Origin: JBGRQB01 sp041725875
GTDB lineage: Bacteria; Bacteroidota; Ignavibacteria; Ignavibacteriales; Melioribacteraceae
Assembly (NCBI GenBank): GCA_041725875.1
Contig: JBGRQB010000003.1
Location: 1 to 64,000 of the forward strand
DNA length: 64,000 nt
Direction: 5' to 3'
The notes below the pieces were generated by a model. It was given only the letters and a program-made list of their open reading frames with translations. It searched no databases and was not told the origin of the DNA. This document shows, piece after piece, positions 46,425 through 53,290 of this stretch. The stretch's first letter is position 1, and each line of letters starts with the position of its first letter. A program made the translations under genes and the position numbers.

Positions 46425-47117
46425 TTAAATGTCATTAAATCTGTAACCAACTCCCCAGGTAGTTAAAATATATTCGGGAGCTGATAAATCTTCTTCTATT
46501 TTTGATCTTAATCTGTTAATGTGAGAATTTACAGTATGTTCGTAACCGTGATACTGATATCCCCAAATTGTGTTAAGAAGCTGTTCTCGTGTGTAAGTCT
46601 TGCCAGGATTTGACGCCATTAAATAGAGCAAATCATATTCTTTTGGAGTAAGTTCAACTTCTTTTTTATTCAGACTGACTCTTCGCTTAGAGACTTCAAT
46701 TTTCAGATTTCCGATAATTATATCATCATCAATTTTTTCAGGAGATTTTATAGCTTCATATCTTCTCATTAAAGCTTTAACTCTGGCAATAAATTCTCTT
46801 ATGCTGAATGGTTTTGTAAGATAATCATCGGCTCCTATTTCGAGTCCGAGCACCTTATCAATTTCTTCTGATTTTGATGTAAGCATAAGAACAGGAACAA
46901 GTGATTTTATTTTTCTTATTTCTCTGCACACTTCCAGTCCGTCAAGCCTGGGCAGCATTAAATCGAGCACTATAAGATCATAATTAAAATTGAGTGCTTC
47001 ATTTAATCCGCTTTGACCGTCATAAAGTTTCTTAACCTTAAAATCGAGATCGCTCAGATGAATTTCCAGCAAATCAGATATATCGGAATCGTCTTCTATT
47101 ACTAAAACCTTTTTCAT
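46425..47117 (-). CDS. OmpR/PhoB-family response regulator
   Basis: The ATG at 47117 (CAGGA five bases upstream) begins MKKVLVIEDDSDISDLLEIHL; about 230 residues. The receiver has acidic pocket EDD and phospho-acceptor Asp52 (LIVLDLMLPRLDG), with Thr/Lys switch residues. The winged-helix effector has LTPKEYDLLYLMASNPGKTYTREQLLNTIWGY. It is co-transcribed with the kinase and probably binds the 11-bp-period repeats at 44857 and 48636. Confidence 0.94.
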   Translation of the reverse strand: MKKVLVIEDDSDISDLLEIHLSDLDFKVKKLYDGQSGLNEALNFNYDLIVLDLMLPRLDGLEVCREIRKIKSLVPVLMLTSKSEEIDKVLGLEIGADDYLTKPFSIREFIARVKALMRRYEAIKSPEKIDDDIIIGNLKIEVSKRRVSLNKKEVELTPKEYDLLYLMASNPGKTYTREQLLNTIWGYQYHGYEHTVNSHINRLRSKIEEDLSAPEYILTTWGVGYRFNDI

Positions 47118-47213
47118 AAAAATCCTGCTAAAATAATTGTTCCGTAAAATCAGCTTAGATAGTATCGATAAGTTTTGATAAATGTTAAATATTCTCATAT
47201 AAAATTAAATAAA

Positions 47214-47235
47214 ACCGCCCGGTTTCCCGGACGGT
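47214..47235 (-). terminator. Rho-independent terminator after the spondin gene
   Basis: ACCG-C-CCGG / CCGG-A-CGGT stem; the minus strand continues TTTTATTTAATTTT. It lies just after the ancestral (pre-mutation) stop codon of the spondin gene. Confidence 0.75.
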
Positions 47236-47242
47236 CATCCAT

Positions 47243-47377
47243 TTATTGCACCAATGAAATTGTTACTTTTAATATTTTATTATTTACCGGATATGTAAAT
47301 CCGTCGTTAACCATTTTTACCATTCCGTTTTCAGTGGCACCGGTATTTGCACCTGACTGACGAGGAGCCTGATTCAT
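47243..47377 (-). pseudogene. Detached 3' end of the spondin-domain gene (after in-frame TGA)
   Basis: Directly after the stop at 47378-47380 the same reading frame stays open for 44 more codons to TAA at 47243. It reads MNQAPRQSGANTGATENG and then VNDGFTYPVNNKIL, homologous to the first repeat of the same gene (TNQAPRQTGPNTGTDENG, VNDGFTYP). Only the TGA interrupts the homology, so this is the natural C-terminus cut off by a nonsense change or sequencing error. Confidence 0.75.
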
Positions 47378-48586
47378 TCAAGTTCCCGGAAATTCATTTA
47401 CTTCGGTTCCTACATCCCATAAATAAAGACTGGAAGTTACATCACCCGAAACAGGAGTGTCGCCATTCCATAATGCTAATCCTGATTCGGACAGAGCGTA
47501 AAACAGATCATTTGAATGAACAAACATTGTTGCAAATGAAAGGTAATCCCCTTTTTGTGCAGTGAATGTAAATTCATACATTTTACCAGGAGTTAATGGT
47601 CCGGCAGCTGCATCACCAACAGGAGTATTAAACACACCTGAAACTGAAATACCTGTTTTGCCATTTAAATTTGATGAAAGAGTTGAAGGATCACCATCTT
47701 CTGCAAGTGCTTCCAAACCTTCACCTTTATCAGCAGCATTTTCTTCAAACAAAGGCATTACGCTGTTTGAGTGAACAGCAAACACACCTGGTGCAAGCGG
47801 ACTGCCGAGTCCTGAGTTATCCATTAAATAAGCAGATAAAGTAGCGGGATTTCCATCCTCTGCAACAGCTTCGAGGCCATATTTCATATCTGCTGAATTT
47901 TCAGTGAATAATGGATTAGCATCAGAATGAACTACAAATACTCCGGGTGCCAAAGGTGTTGTGCTTGATGATAAAACATCAATTTTGAGCTTAAATTTTG
48001 AGTTCCCGAGATAATCCAATGAAACCATAATTACATCTGATGTCATTGGATAAGTAAATCCGTCATTTACATTTGATATTTTCCTAACAGTGCCGTTTTC
48101 ATCTGTACCTGTGTTCGGCCCGGTTTGACGAGGAGCCTGATTTGTACCGACTCCCGGCTCTTCATTCACTTCGGTTCCAGCATCCCACAGATATATTTCG
48201 GAAGTGATATCCCCTTCTTTTGCGCTTCCGTTTGTGTACAAGTCAATTCCCATTCCGTCAGGAGCGTAGAACAAATCATTTGATTGAACAAACATTGTTG
48301 CAAATGAAAGTTTGTGTCCTTCCGCTGCATAGAACTCAAACTCATAAGCTTTACCCGGAGTTGCGGGTCCGGCAGCTGCATCGCCGACAGGTGTGTTAAA
48401 AACTCCGTACTTAAAATATTTATAAGAAGGTGAAACGTTTTCTATGGTTACTTTAAATTTTTGCTGATCGGCAGTCGGGGGGGTAACCGGATCATCGTCA
48501 TCATCGCAGGCTACAACGGCTGCCGATACAACAAATAAAAAGAAAAACTTAACTAGCATATTGTGTATTAGATTTCGTACTTTCAT
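47378..48586 (-). CDS. Spondin_N-domain lipoprotein, likely truncated by a premature stop
   Basis: A 402-residue secreted lipoprotein. The signal peptide ends in VVAC (Cys27), followed by an Asp run (CDDDDDP) that resembles the lipoprotein export signal for the cell surface in Bacteroidota. Two Spondin_N-like units share GVFNTPVGDAAAGP, LSFATMFVxSNDLFYA and LWDxGTEVNE. In the middle are LAPGVFVVHSDANPLF and LAPGVFAVHSNSVMPLF, also characteristic. The second unit stops at an in-frame TGA right after EVNEFPGT; see the detached 3' end at 47243-47377. Probable cell-surface adhesion or matrix protein. A direct-repeat operator candidate lies upstream. Confidence 0.8.
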   Translation of the reverse strand: MKVRNLIHNMLVKFFFLFVVSAAVVACDDDDDPVTPPTADQQKFKVTIENVSPSYKYFKYGVFNTPVGDAAAGPATPGKAYEFEFYAAEGHKLSFATMFVQSNDLFYAPDGMGIDLYTNGSAKEGDITSEIYLWDAGTEVNEEPGVGTNQAPRQTGPNTGTDENGTVRKISNVNDGFTYPMTSDVIMVSLDYLGNSKFKLKIDVLSSSTTPLAPGVFVVHSDANPLFTENSADMKYGLEAVAEDGNPATLSAYLMDNSGLGSPLAPGVFAVHSNSVMPLFEENAADKGEGLEALAEDGDPSTLSSNLNGKTGISVSGVFNTPVGDAAAGPLTPGKMYEFTFTAQKGDYLSFATMFVHSNDLFYALSESGLALWNGDTPVSGDVTSSLYLWDVGTEVNEFPGT

Positions 48587-48635
48587 GATTCCTCCATTAA
48601 ATTGAAATTTGTTACAACGCTAATATCGAAGAAAA

Positions 48636-48653
48636 GTATCACGAAAGTGTCAC
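48636..48653. promoter_or_regulatory. Response-regulator-type direct repeat upstream of the spondin gene
   Basis: GTATCAC at 48636-48642 and GTGTCAC at 48647-48653, 11 bp apart, 50-67 bp upstream of the spondin start. It matches the pair before tlpA in sequence, period, orientation and distance. Confidence 0.6.
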
Positions 48654-48783
48654 GAAACAATATCGTTTTTATAATTTCGGATATTTTATCTTCTTATCAT
48701 TAAAAACTCCTCTTTTTATTATATGCTCTGTTTTTGCAGAAATTTCTTATCTTTACGAGATTAAACTAATTTAGGGGACTAAA

Positions 48784-49860
48784 ATGACATCCAGAATGAT
48801 TGATCAGTTTATGGAAATGGTTCAGATAAACAGTGAATCTGGTAATGAAGCAGAGTTTATAAGTTATCTGAAGCCGGAATTTGAAAAAGTTGGTGCCGAG
48901 GTTACCATAGATGATTATGGAAATCTTTTTGCCAGAATAGAAGAAAAAGGATGCAGCGGAAAAGAAGCTGTTTTAATGTCGTGTCACGCTGATACGGTTC
49001 AACCGGGAAACAATATAGAACCGGTTCTTGCTGACGGAGTTATCCGATCTAAAGGAAATACAATTCTGGGTGCTGATGATAAGGCCGGAATTGCCGAGCT
49101 TTTGGAAGCATTAAGAATTGCAGAAGTTCATCCGCCGGTTGAAATTGCAGTTAGTCGCGAAGAAGAAGTTGGTCTGCTGGGAGTTAAAGAGTTTGATTAC
49201 AGCAAGATAACTGCAAAAAAAGGTTATCTGCTGGATAATGACACGCTTGAGACAATAATAATTGGCGGACCCTCCTATTACGCAATTGATGTAACAATTA
49301 AAGGCAGAAGTGCTCACGCCGGAATGGAGCCGGAAAAAGGAGTTAATGCAATTCAGGCTGCGGCTTTTGCAATCTCTAAACTTCGTCTGGGCAGACTCGA
49401 TGAAGAAACCACTGCAAATGTTGGTGTTATAAAAGGAGGAATTATCAGAAACGGTGTTCCGGAAGATGTAACATTTTTAGCTGAATGCAGAAGTCTGAAT
49501 CACGAAAAAGCGGAAGCTCTTGCAGATGAAATGAAAACCATAATTCAGGAAGAGATTATAAAAAATGGTTCAAATGTTGAGATTGTAATTGACAACAAAT
49601 GTAAAGCAGTTGAAATTTCACCTGAAGCAGAAGTTGTAAAAATATCTAAAGAAGCGTTAAAGTCAGTGGGTGTTGAAGCTGAAACAGCTTTTATGACAGG
49701 TTTTACAGATGCTTCAATTCATAACAACAACGGAATTGAAATGGCCGGTGTCGGAATAGGAGCTAAACTTGAGCATTCTACAGAAGAGCACATTTATGTA
49801 GAGGATATGGAAAAAGCAAAAAATATGATAGTTGAAATTTTAAGATTATCTGCCCGATAA
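48784..49860 (+). CDS. M20-family metallopeptidase (PepT-like)
   Basis: A 358-residue enzyme. It begins RMIDQFMEMVQINSESGNEAEF, has the zinc region MSCHADTVQPG and ILGADDKAGIAELLEAL, then the catalytic VSREEEVGLLGVKEF, and the dimerisation domain with GRSAHAGMEPEKGVNAIQAA. The last metal ligand is in KLEHSTEEHIYVEDM. Length and motifs match the tripeptidase T-like group (co-catalytic zinc aminopeptidase). Predicted cytoplasmic. The terminator at 49865-49884 follows. Confidence 0.92.
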   Translation: MTSRMIDQFMEMVQINSESGNEAEFISYLKPEFEKVGAEVTIDDYGNLFARIEEKGCSGKEAVLMSCHADTVQPGNNIEPVLADGVIRSKGNTILGADDKAGIAELLEALRIAEVHPPVEIAVSREEEVGLLGVKEFDYSKITAKKGYLLDNDTLETIIIGGPSYYAIDVTIKGRSAHAGMEPEKGVNAIQAAAFAISKLRLGRLDEETTANVGVIKGGIIRNGVPEDVTFLAECRSLNHEKAEALADEMKTIIQEEIIKNGSNVEIVIDNKCKAVEISPEAEVVKISKEALKSVGVEAETAFMTGFTDASIHNNNGIEMAGVGIGAKLEHSTEEHIYVEDMEKAKNMIVEILRLSAR

Positions 49861-49864
49861 AAAA

Positions 49865-49884
49865 ATCCCTCCGTTACGGAGGGA
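49865..49884. terminator. Bidirectional terminator between peptidase and cheY genes
   Basis: ATCCCTCCG-TT-CGGAGGGAT type hairpin (stem ATCCCTCCG/CGGAGGGAT) followed by ACTTTAT on plus and by TTTTTT on minus. It serves the cheX-cheY transcript best. Confidence 0.85.
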
Positions 49885-49888
49885 TACT

Positions 49889-50257
49889 TTATGAAATACT
49901 TTCTAAAGTTTCTTTAATAGTAGAATTTAACTTTTCTTCATCAAAAGGCTTAATTATATAATTTATCACCCCTGCTTTAAGAGCTTTAACAATTAATTCT
50001 TTTTGATTAATTGCACTGATCATAATAATTCTGGCTCTCGGGTCAAATTCTTTAATTTTTTCAACTGCGGTAATTCCGCCCATTTCCGGCATACTCATAT
50101 CCATAGTTACCAGTTCAGGTTTGAATTCCTTATATTTTTCAATAGCTTCAACACCGTTACCAGCTTCGCAGATAATTTCGTGTCCGCCATTAGTCAAAAA
50201 CTTTTTTAGCATTGATCTTACGATCCCTGCATCATCAACAACCATTACTTTAGCCAT
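49889..50257 (-). CDS. cheY: CheY-like single-domain response regulator
   Basis: A 122-residue stand-alone receiver: VMVVDDAGIVRSMLKKFL with the acidic pair, LVTMDMSMPEMGG with phospho-acceptor Asp54, ISA at the switch position and IKPF with the conserved Lys. Residues RSMLKKFLTN and GNGVEAIEKYKE are typical of chemotaxis CheY. It follows cheX by 19 bp, so the pair likely acts together. Other chemotaxis genes are not in the window. Confidence 0.9.
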   Translation of the reverse strand: MAKVMVVDDAGIVRSMLKKFLTNGGHEIICEAGNGVEAIEKYKEFKPELVTMDMSMPEMGGITAVEKIKEFDPRARIIMISAINQKELIVKALKAGVINYIIKPFDEEKLNSTIKETLESIS

Positions 50258-50276
50258 TAAGCGTTACTCCGGTAAA

Positions 50277-50738
50277 TTAAAAACTGTTAAACATTATCGA
50301 TATTTCACCTTCGCCGGGAAGGATTTTCATTGCAGGAAGTTTTCCGGAAAATTCGGTAAGATTTTCCTTTTTAACTGCCTCCGGGATACCGATCTCAATT
50401 GGCATTTCAATTCCCTCCATATAATCTGTGGAGTTCGCAGCTATTAGATTTAGAAATTCACAAACACTGTTTAATATAAGATCAGGATCTTCATTTTCAT
50501 CCAATTCAAAAAAGAAGACTTTCTCTAATATTGTTTTAAGTGCGCTGGTGGAAACTGAAAGGATTAGTTCTCCCTTTAAACTTGAAGAAATTTCGATTTT
50601 AGAAGAATAGTCGAAATTTTCTATATGTTCTTTGGGATTTTCAATAAGACTTTGCTCTAGCTGACAGTCAGAAACCAGTTCACCGATTCTTTCTGCCATA
50701 ACAAGTAAAAGTAAACTTATGTCTTCTAAATTACTCAT
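50277..50738 (-). CDS. CheX/CheC-like chemotaxis phosphatase
   Basis: A 153-residue protein. The diagnostic CheC/CheX/FliY active-site pair E-x-x-N is seen in SVCEFLNLIAANSTDYM (Glu and Asn three apart). The surrounding strand KGELILSVSTSALKTILE and PIEIGIPEAV fit the CheX fold. It would dephosphorylate CheY-P, and its neighbour is a CheY. Only one ExxN motif is visible, as in CheX rather than CheC. Confidence 0.78.
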   Translation of the reverse strand: MSNLEDISLLLLVMAERIGELVSDCQLEQSLIENPKEHIENFDYSSKIEISSSLKGELILSVSTSALKTILEKVFFFELDENEDPDLILNSVCEFLNLIAANSTDYMEGIEMPIEIGIPEAVKKENLTEFSGKLPAMKILPGEGEISIMFNSF

Positions 50739-50850
50739 TAACCAACATATTTATTCAATTATAATTTATAAGTTAGGGAATGAATTACAAATAGTAAAGC
50801 AAAAGAAAGATTTTTTTTTCTCAATTGAAGAATAAATTTACTTTAAACGC

Positions 50851-50880
50851 AAAAAAGAGGACATAAAAATCCTCTTTTTT
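50851..50880. terminator. Bidirectional terminator after the sulfur-redox operon
   Basis: AAAAAAGAGGA / TCCTCTTTTTT hairpin with an 8-nt loop. Confidence 0.85.
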
Positions 50881-50900
50881 GTTTACTTAATAAATTTTGC

Positions 50901-52103
50901 TTAACAGCCGCCAATAACTCTCTTTGATTTCTTAGGAGCTACAACGTTGGAGCGTTTAAGTTTATAATCAGCAATCAATTCAGGAATAACTTTTGTTGCT
51001 TCATTTCTGAATCTGAATGTATCTTTATTTTGTCTGTTAACTTCATTTTCCGTAGGCTGTTTAAATTCTATAATGCTCGACTTAAATTCACTCATTCCCC
51101 CTTTCAGAATTCTTACATTATCATATCCAAGTTCAGATGCAAGAACCGCTGCTTTTTTTGACTGAACATCATCTTCGGCAAGAAAGATATTTATCTTGTT
51201 TCTCAGCGAAAGGGTTTTGTGGAAATCTTTATCAAAAATATCTGTTAAAGCAATGTTTACAGAGTTTGGCAGACTCAAAGAATCAAACTCGTTTTTGGAT
51301 CTTAAATCAAACAACTGTAGTGATTCATCTTTTTTAATAAATCTTAATGCAAGCTCGTCACTGTCGATATTATTCAGCTGATATCCGGCAATAAAGTTTT
51401 TATCATCAAGTTTTTCAAGCATTTCAGCTTTTCTGGATGGTAAAAAGAATGTTGAAATTCCTAAAATGAAAACAACGCCTGTGAGTCCGACATAAACATT
51501 TTTGAACCCCACTTTTTCATTTTTAATTCCGTTAACTCTGTTCTCAATCCATTTTGTTGCCCAGAAAGCAAAAAGAGCAACAGAGGTGAGCATAAATGCG
51601 AATAACGACTGGGAAACTCCAATGGTTTCAAATATTCTGACATATCCCCAGCTTTCAGCAACATAAAGATCGGCAAAAATCGGAAATAATTCGGTAAACA
51701 TTAAAACACCAAGAAAACTTCCTGCCACAAATACAATCCCGTCTTTTTTACCAATTGCAGCGGCACAGAAGCTGGTTCCCGGACAAAAACCGCCTACCAC
51801 AAATCCGACACCCATTATAAGTCCGCCAACAATTCCTGACCATAAAAACGTAGGATTAACATAAACAATATCCATATCCAGCAGACCAAAATGATCGAGA
51901 GCAATTACTCCTAGCATAGCTGTTACGCCGGCTGTAAAAAATACTCTCAAAACAGTGAAATCGTAACCGTAGAACAATCCCACAAGTTTTTTTGAAGTTG
52001 AAAACCCTGCCTGTTCCAGAATAAATCCGAAACCGATTCCAATAAAGAGGGCAACAACAATATTCAGTTCATTTCCAATTATATCGGGTACTAATGGTCC
52101 CAT
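50901..52103 (-). CDS. YeeE/YedE-type transporter half fused to a Cys-less rhodanese-like domain
   Basis: The ATG at 52103 is used (AAGGAG eight bases upstream; the TTG at 52109 is too close). Residues 1-235 form six helices with the thiosulfate-transporter (TsuA) motif GGFCPGTSFCAAAIGKKDG. Positive residues in odd loops (STSKK, GKKDG, KWIENRVNGIK) predict N- and C-termini outside. The last 150 residues are rhodanese-like: LQLFDLRSKNEFDSLSLPNSVNI and DNVRILKGGMSEFK, but the catalytic loop reads IFLAEDDVQSKKAA with no cysteine. The protein ends RVIGGC, with a free terminal Cys. Predicted role: sulfur compound uptake with a periplasmic sulfur-binding arm. Confidence 0.85.
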   Translation of the reverse strand: MGPLVPDIIGNELNIVVALFIGIGFGFILEQAGFSTSKKLVGLFYGYDFTVLRVFFTAGVTAMLGVIALDHFGLLDMDIVYVNPTFLWSGIVGGLIMGVGFVVGGFCPGTSFCAAAIGKKDGIVFVAGSFLGVLMFTELFPIFADLYVAESWGYVRIFETIGVSQSLFAFMLTSVALFAFWATKWIENRVNGIKNEKVGFKNVYVGLTGVVFILGISTFFLPSRKAEMLEKLDDKNFIAGYQLNNIDSDELALRFIKKDESLQLFDLRSKNEFDSLSLPNSVNIALTDIFDKDFHKTLSLRNKINIFLAEDDVQSKKAAVLASELGYDNVRILKGGMSEFKSSIIEFKQPTENEVNRQNKDTFRFRNEATKVIPELIADYKLKRSNVVAPKKSKRVIGGC

Positions 52104-52118
52104 TTTCAAATCTCCTTA

Positions 52119-52634
52119 CTAAATCCAAAGTTTTCTGAAGAAATAAGCAAACATATAGGCGCCGCCAAAAATGGCCATCATTGTAATTATACCGCCTGTG
52201 GATAATACTCCCATTCCGCTCAATGCGGCTCCGGAAGTACATCCTCTGCCCAACTGGGCACCGAATGCAAAAATGGCTCCACCGAAAAACGCGGCAATAT
52301 ATCTTGTGCGCGCTTTAATTTTTGGAGAATGATCTACTGTAAATTTGAGTCTGTTTGAAATCAATCCGGAAACAAAAGCCCCGATTATCACTCCAATCAC
52401 CTCAAAAACCAGCCAGCTTTTAAGAGGGTTGCCGGAATTGGTTTCTTTATATTTCTGATAAAATTTTGCGTTTTCAGCGTGCTCGGGAGCTACAGTCTGA
52501 ACAGCGGCAACAACTCCGCTTTTAACTGCACCACTTGCTCCCAATCCTCTGCCGGTAATATAGATTGTTGCCAGCAAAAGTAATCCGAGAAAAAATCCTG
52601 CCAGATAAGGATTCATATATTTATTTTGTGTCAT
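52119..52634 (-). CDS. YeeE/YedE-type transporter, other half
   Basis: A 171-residue protein with four to five helices. It carries the conserved GRGCTSGAALSGMGVLSTGG motif, with the cysteine that in TsuA lies on the thiosulfate path, and the GRGLGASGAVKSG loop near residue 28. It is the second half of the duplicated TsuA fold encoded separately from 50901-52103; the two genes are 15 bp apart. Together they should form one thiosulfate or sulfide/persulfide channel. Confidence 0.85.
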   Translation of the reverse strand: MTQNKYMNPYLAGFFLGLLLLATIYITGRGLGASGAVKSGVVAAVQTVAPEHAENAKFYQKYKETNSGNPLKSWLVFEVIGVIIGAFVSGLISNRLKFTVDHSPKIKARTRYIAAFFGGAIFAFGAQLGRGCTSGAALSGMGVLSTGGIITMMAIFGGAYMFAYFFRKLWI

Positions 52635-53289
52635 TTATTACCTCCTCTTTTGCAGAGATATCTTTTTCGTTTTCTTCTTCGTGATCTTCAAGTTCTTCGT
52701 AACCTGTAATCATTGCTTTAAGGTTTGAAGTAACTGTTTCACCGGTTGTAATTAAGTAAAGATGTACAATTAAGAATGCCAGCAGGGCAAAAGCTCCGGC
52801 AGTATGAATAAGAGCAATCGGTTCAATTGAATCGATATTTAACCCGGAAATACTTTCTCCGTCAGGATATCTGTAGTACATATAAAGTAATCCCGAAACA
52901 ACCATAACAGGAATTACAATAATTTTTAATCCAAGATATGTGAGTCGCTGAAGAGGATTTAGTTTGCTCAGCACAGTCTTTTTAGTTGGATGAGGAGCGT
53001 TTTTGAAAATTCCTAAAATGTAGTAATCTACCTGTACTTTAAGATTTTTAAAAGAAGGAATATATTGTTTCCACTCTCCTGTTGCAAAGTGCCAGAAGAT
53101 TGTAAAAACAATTAAAACTATAAAAGCATAAGCAGCAATATTATGATAAGTAACTGCATTTTCATATCCGAAAAATTCAAAAGAACCGTGAATTTCAAAT
53201 CCGGATACAATTAAAAATATAATCAAAATTGCCTGAGCCCAATGCCAAAAGCGTTCGTAGGCTCTGTATATATAAACTTGTTTTTTCAT
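52621..53289 (-). CDS. Membrane cytochrome b (Ni/Fe-hydrogenase or thiosulfate-reductase b type)
   Basis: A 222-residue protein with four helices and a charged C-terminal tail. The start is YRAYERFWHWAQAILIIFLIVSGFEIHG, the typical cytochrome b561-family entry with His; further candidate heme ligands are TYHNIAAYAF, FWHFATGEW and ALIHTAGAF plus LIVHLYLI. It would pass electrons between menaquinol and the octaheme cytochrome upstream. Stop and start codons of neighbours overlap or abut, so it is one operon. Confidence 0.88.
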   Translation of the reverse strand: MKKQVYIYRAYERFWHWAQAILIIFLIVSGFEIHGSFEFFGYENAVTYHNIAAYAFIVLIVFTIFWHFATGEWKQYIPSFKNLKVQVDYYILGIFKNAPHPTKKTVLSKLNPLQRLTYLGLKIIVIPVMVVSGLLYMYYRYPDGESISGLNIDSIEPIALIHTAGAFALLAFLIVHLYLITTGETVTSNLKAMITGYEELEDHEEENEKDISAKEEVINDTK

Positions 53290-53290
53290 A

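Noticed and set aside
47378..47380. TGA read as an amino acid (recoding)
   Set aside because: Other genes in the window end in TGA, no SECIS-like context is seen, and the equivalent position in the first repeat is Gly; a simple nonsense change is more likely.
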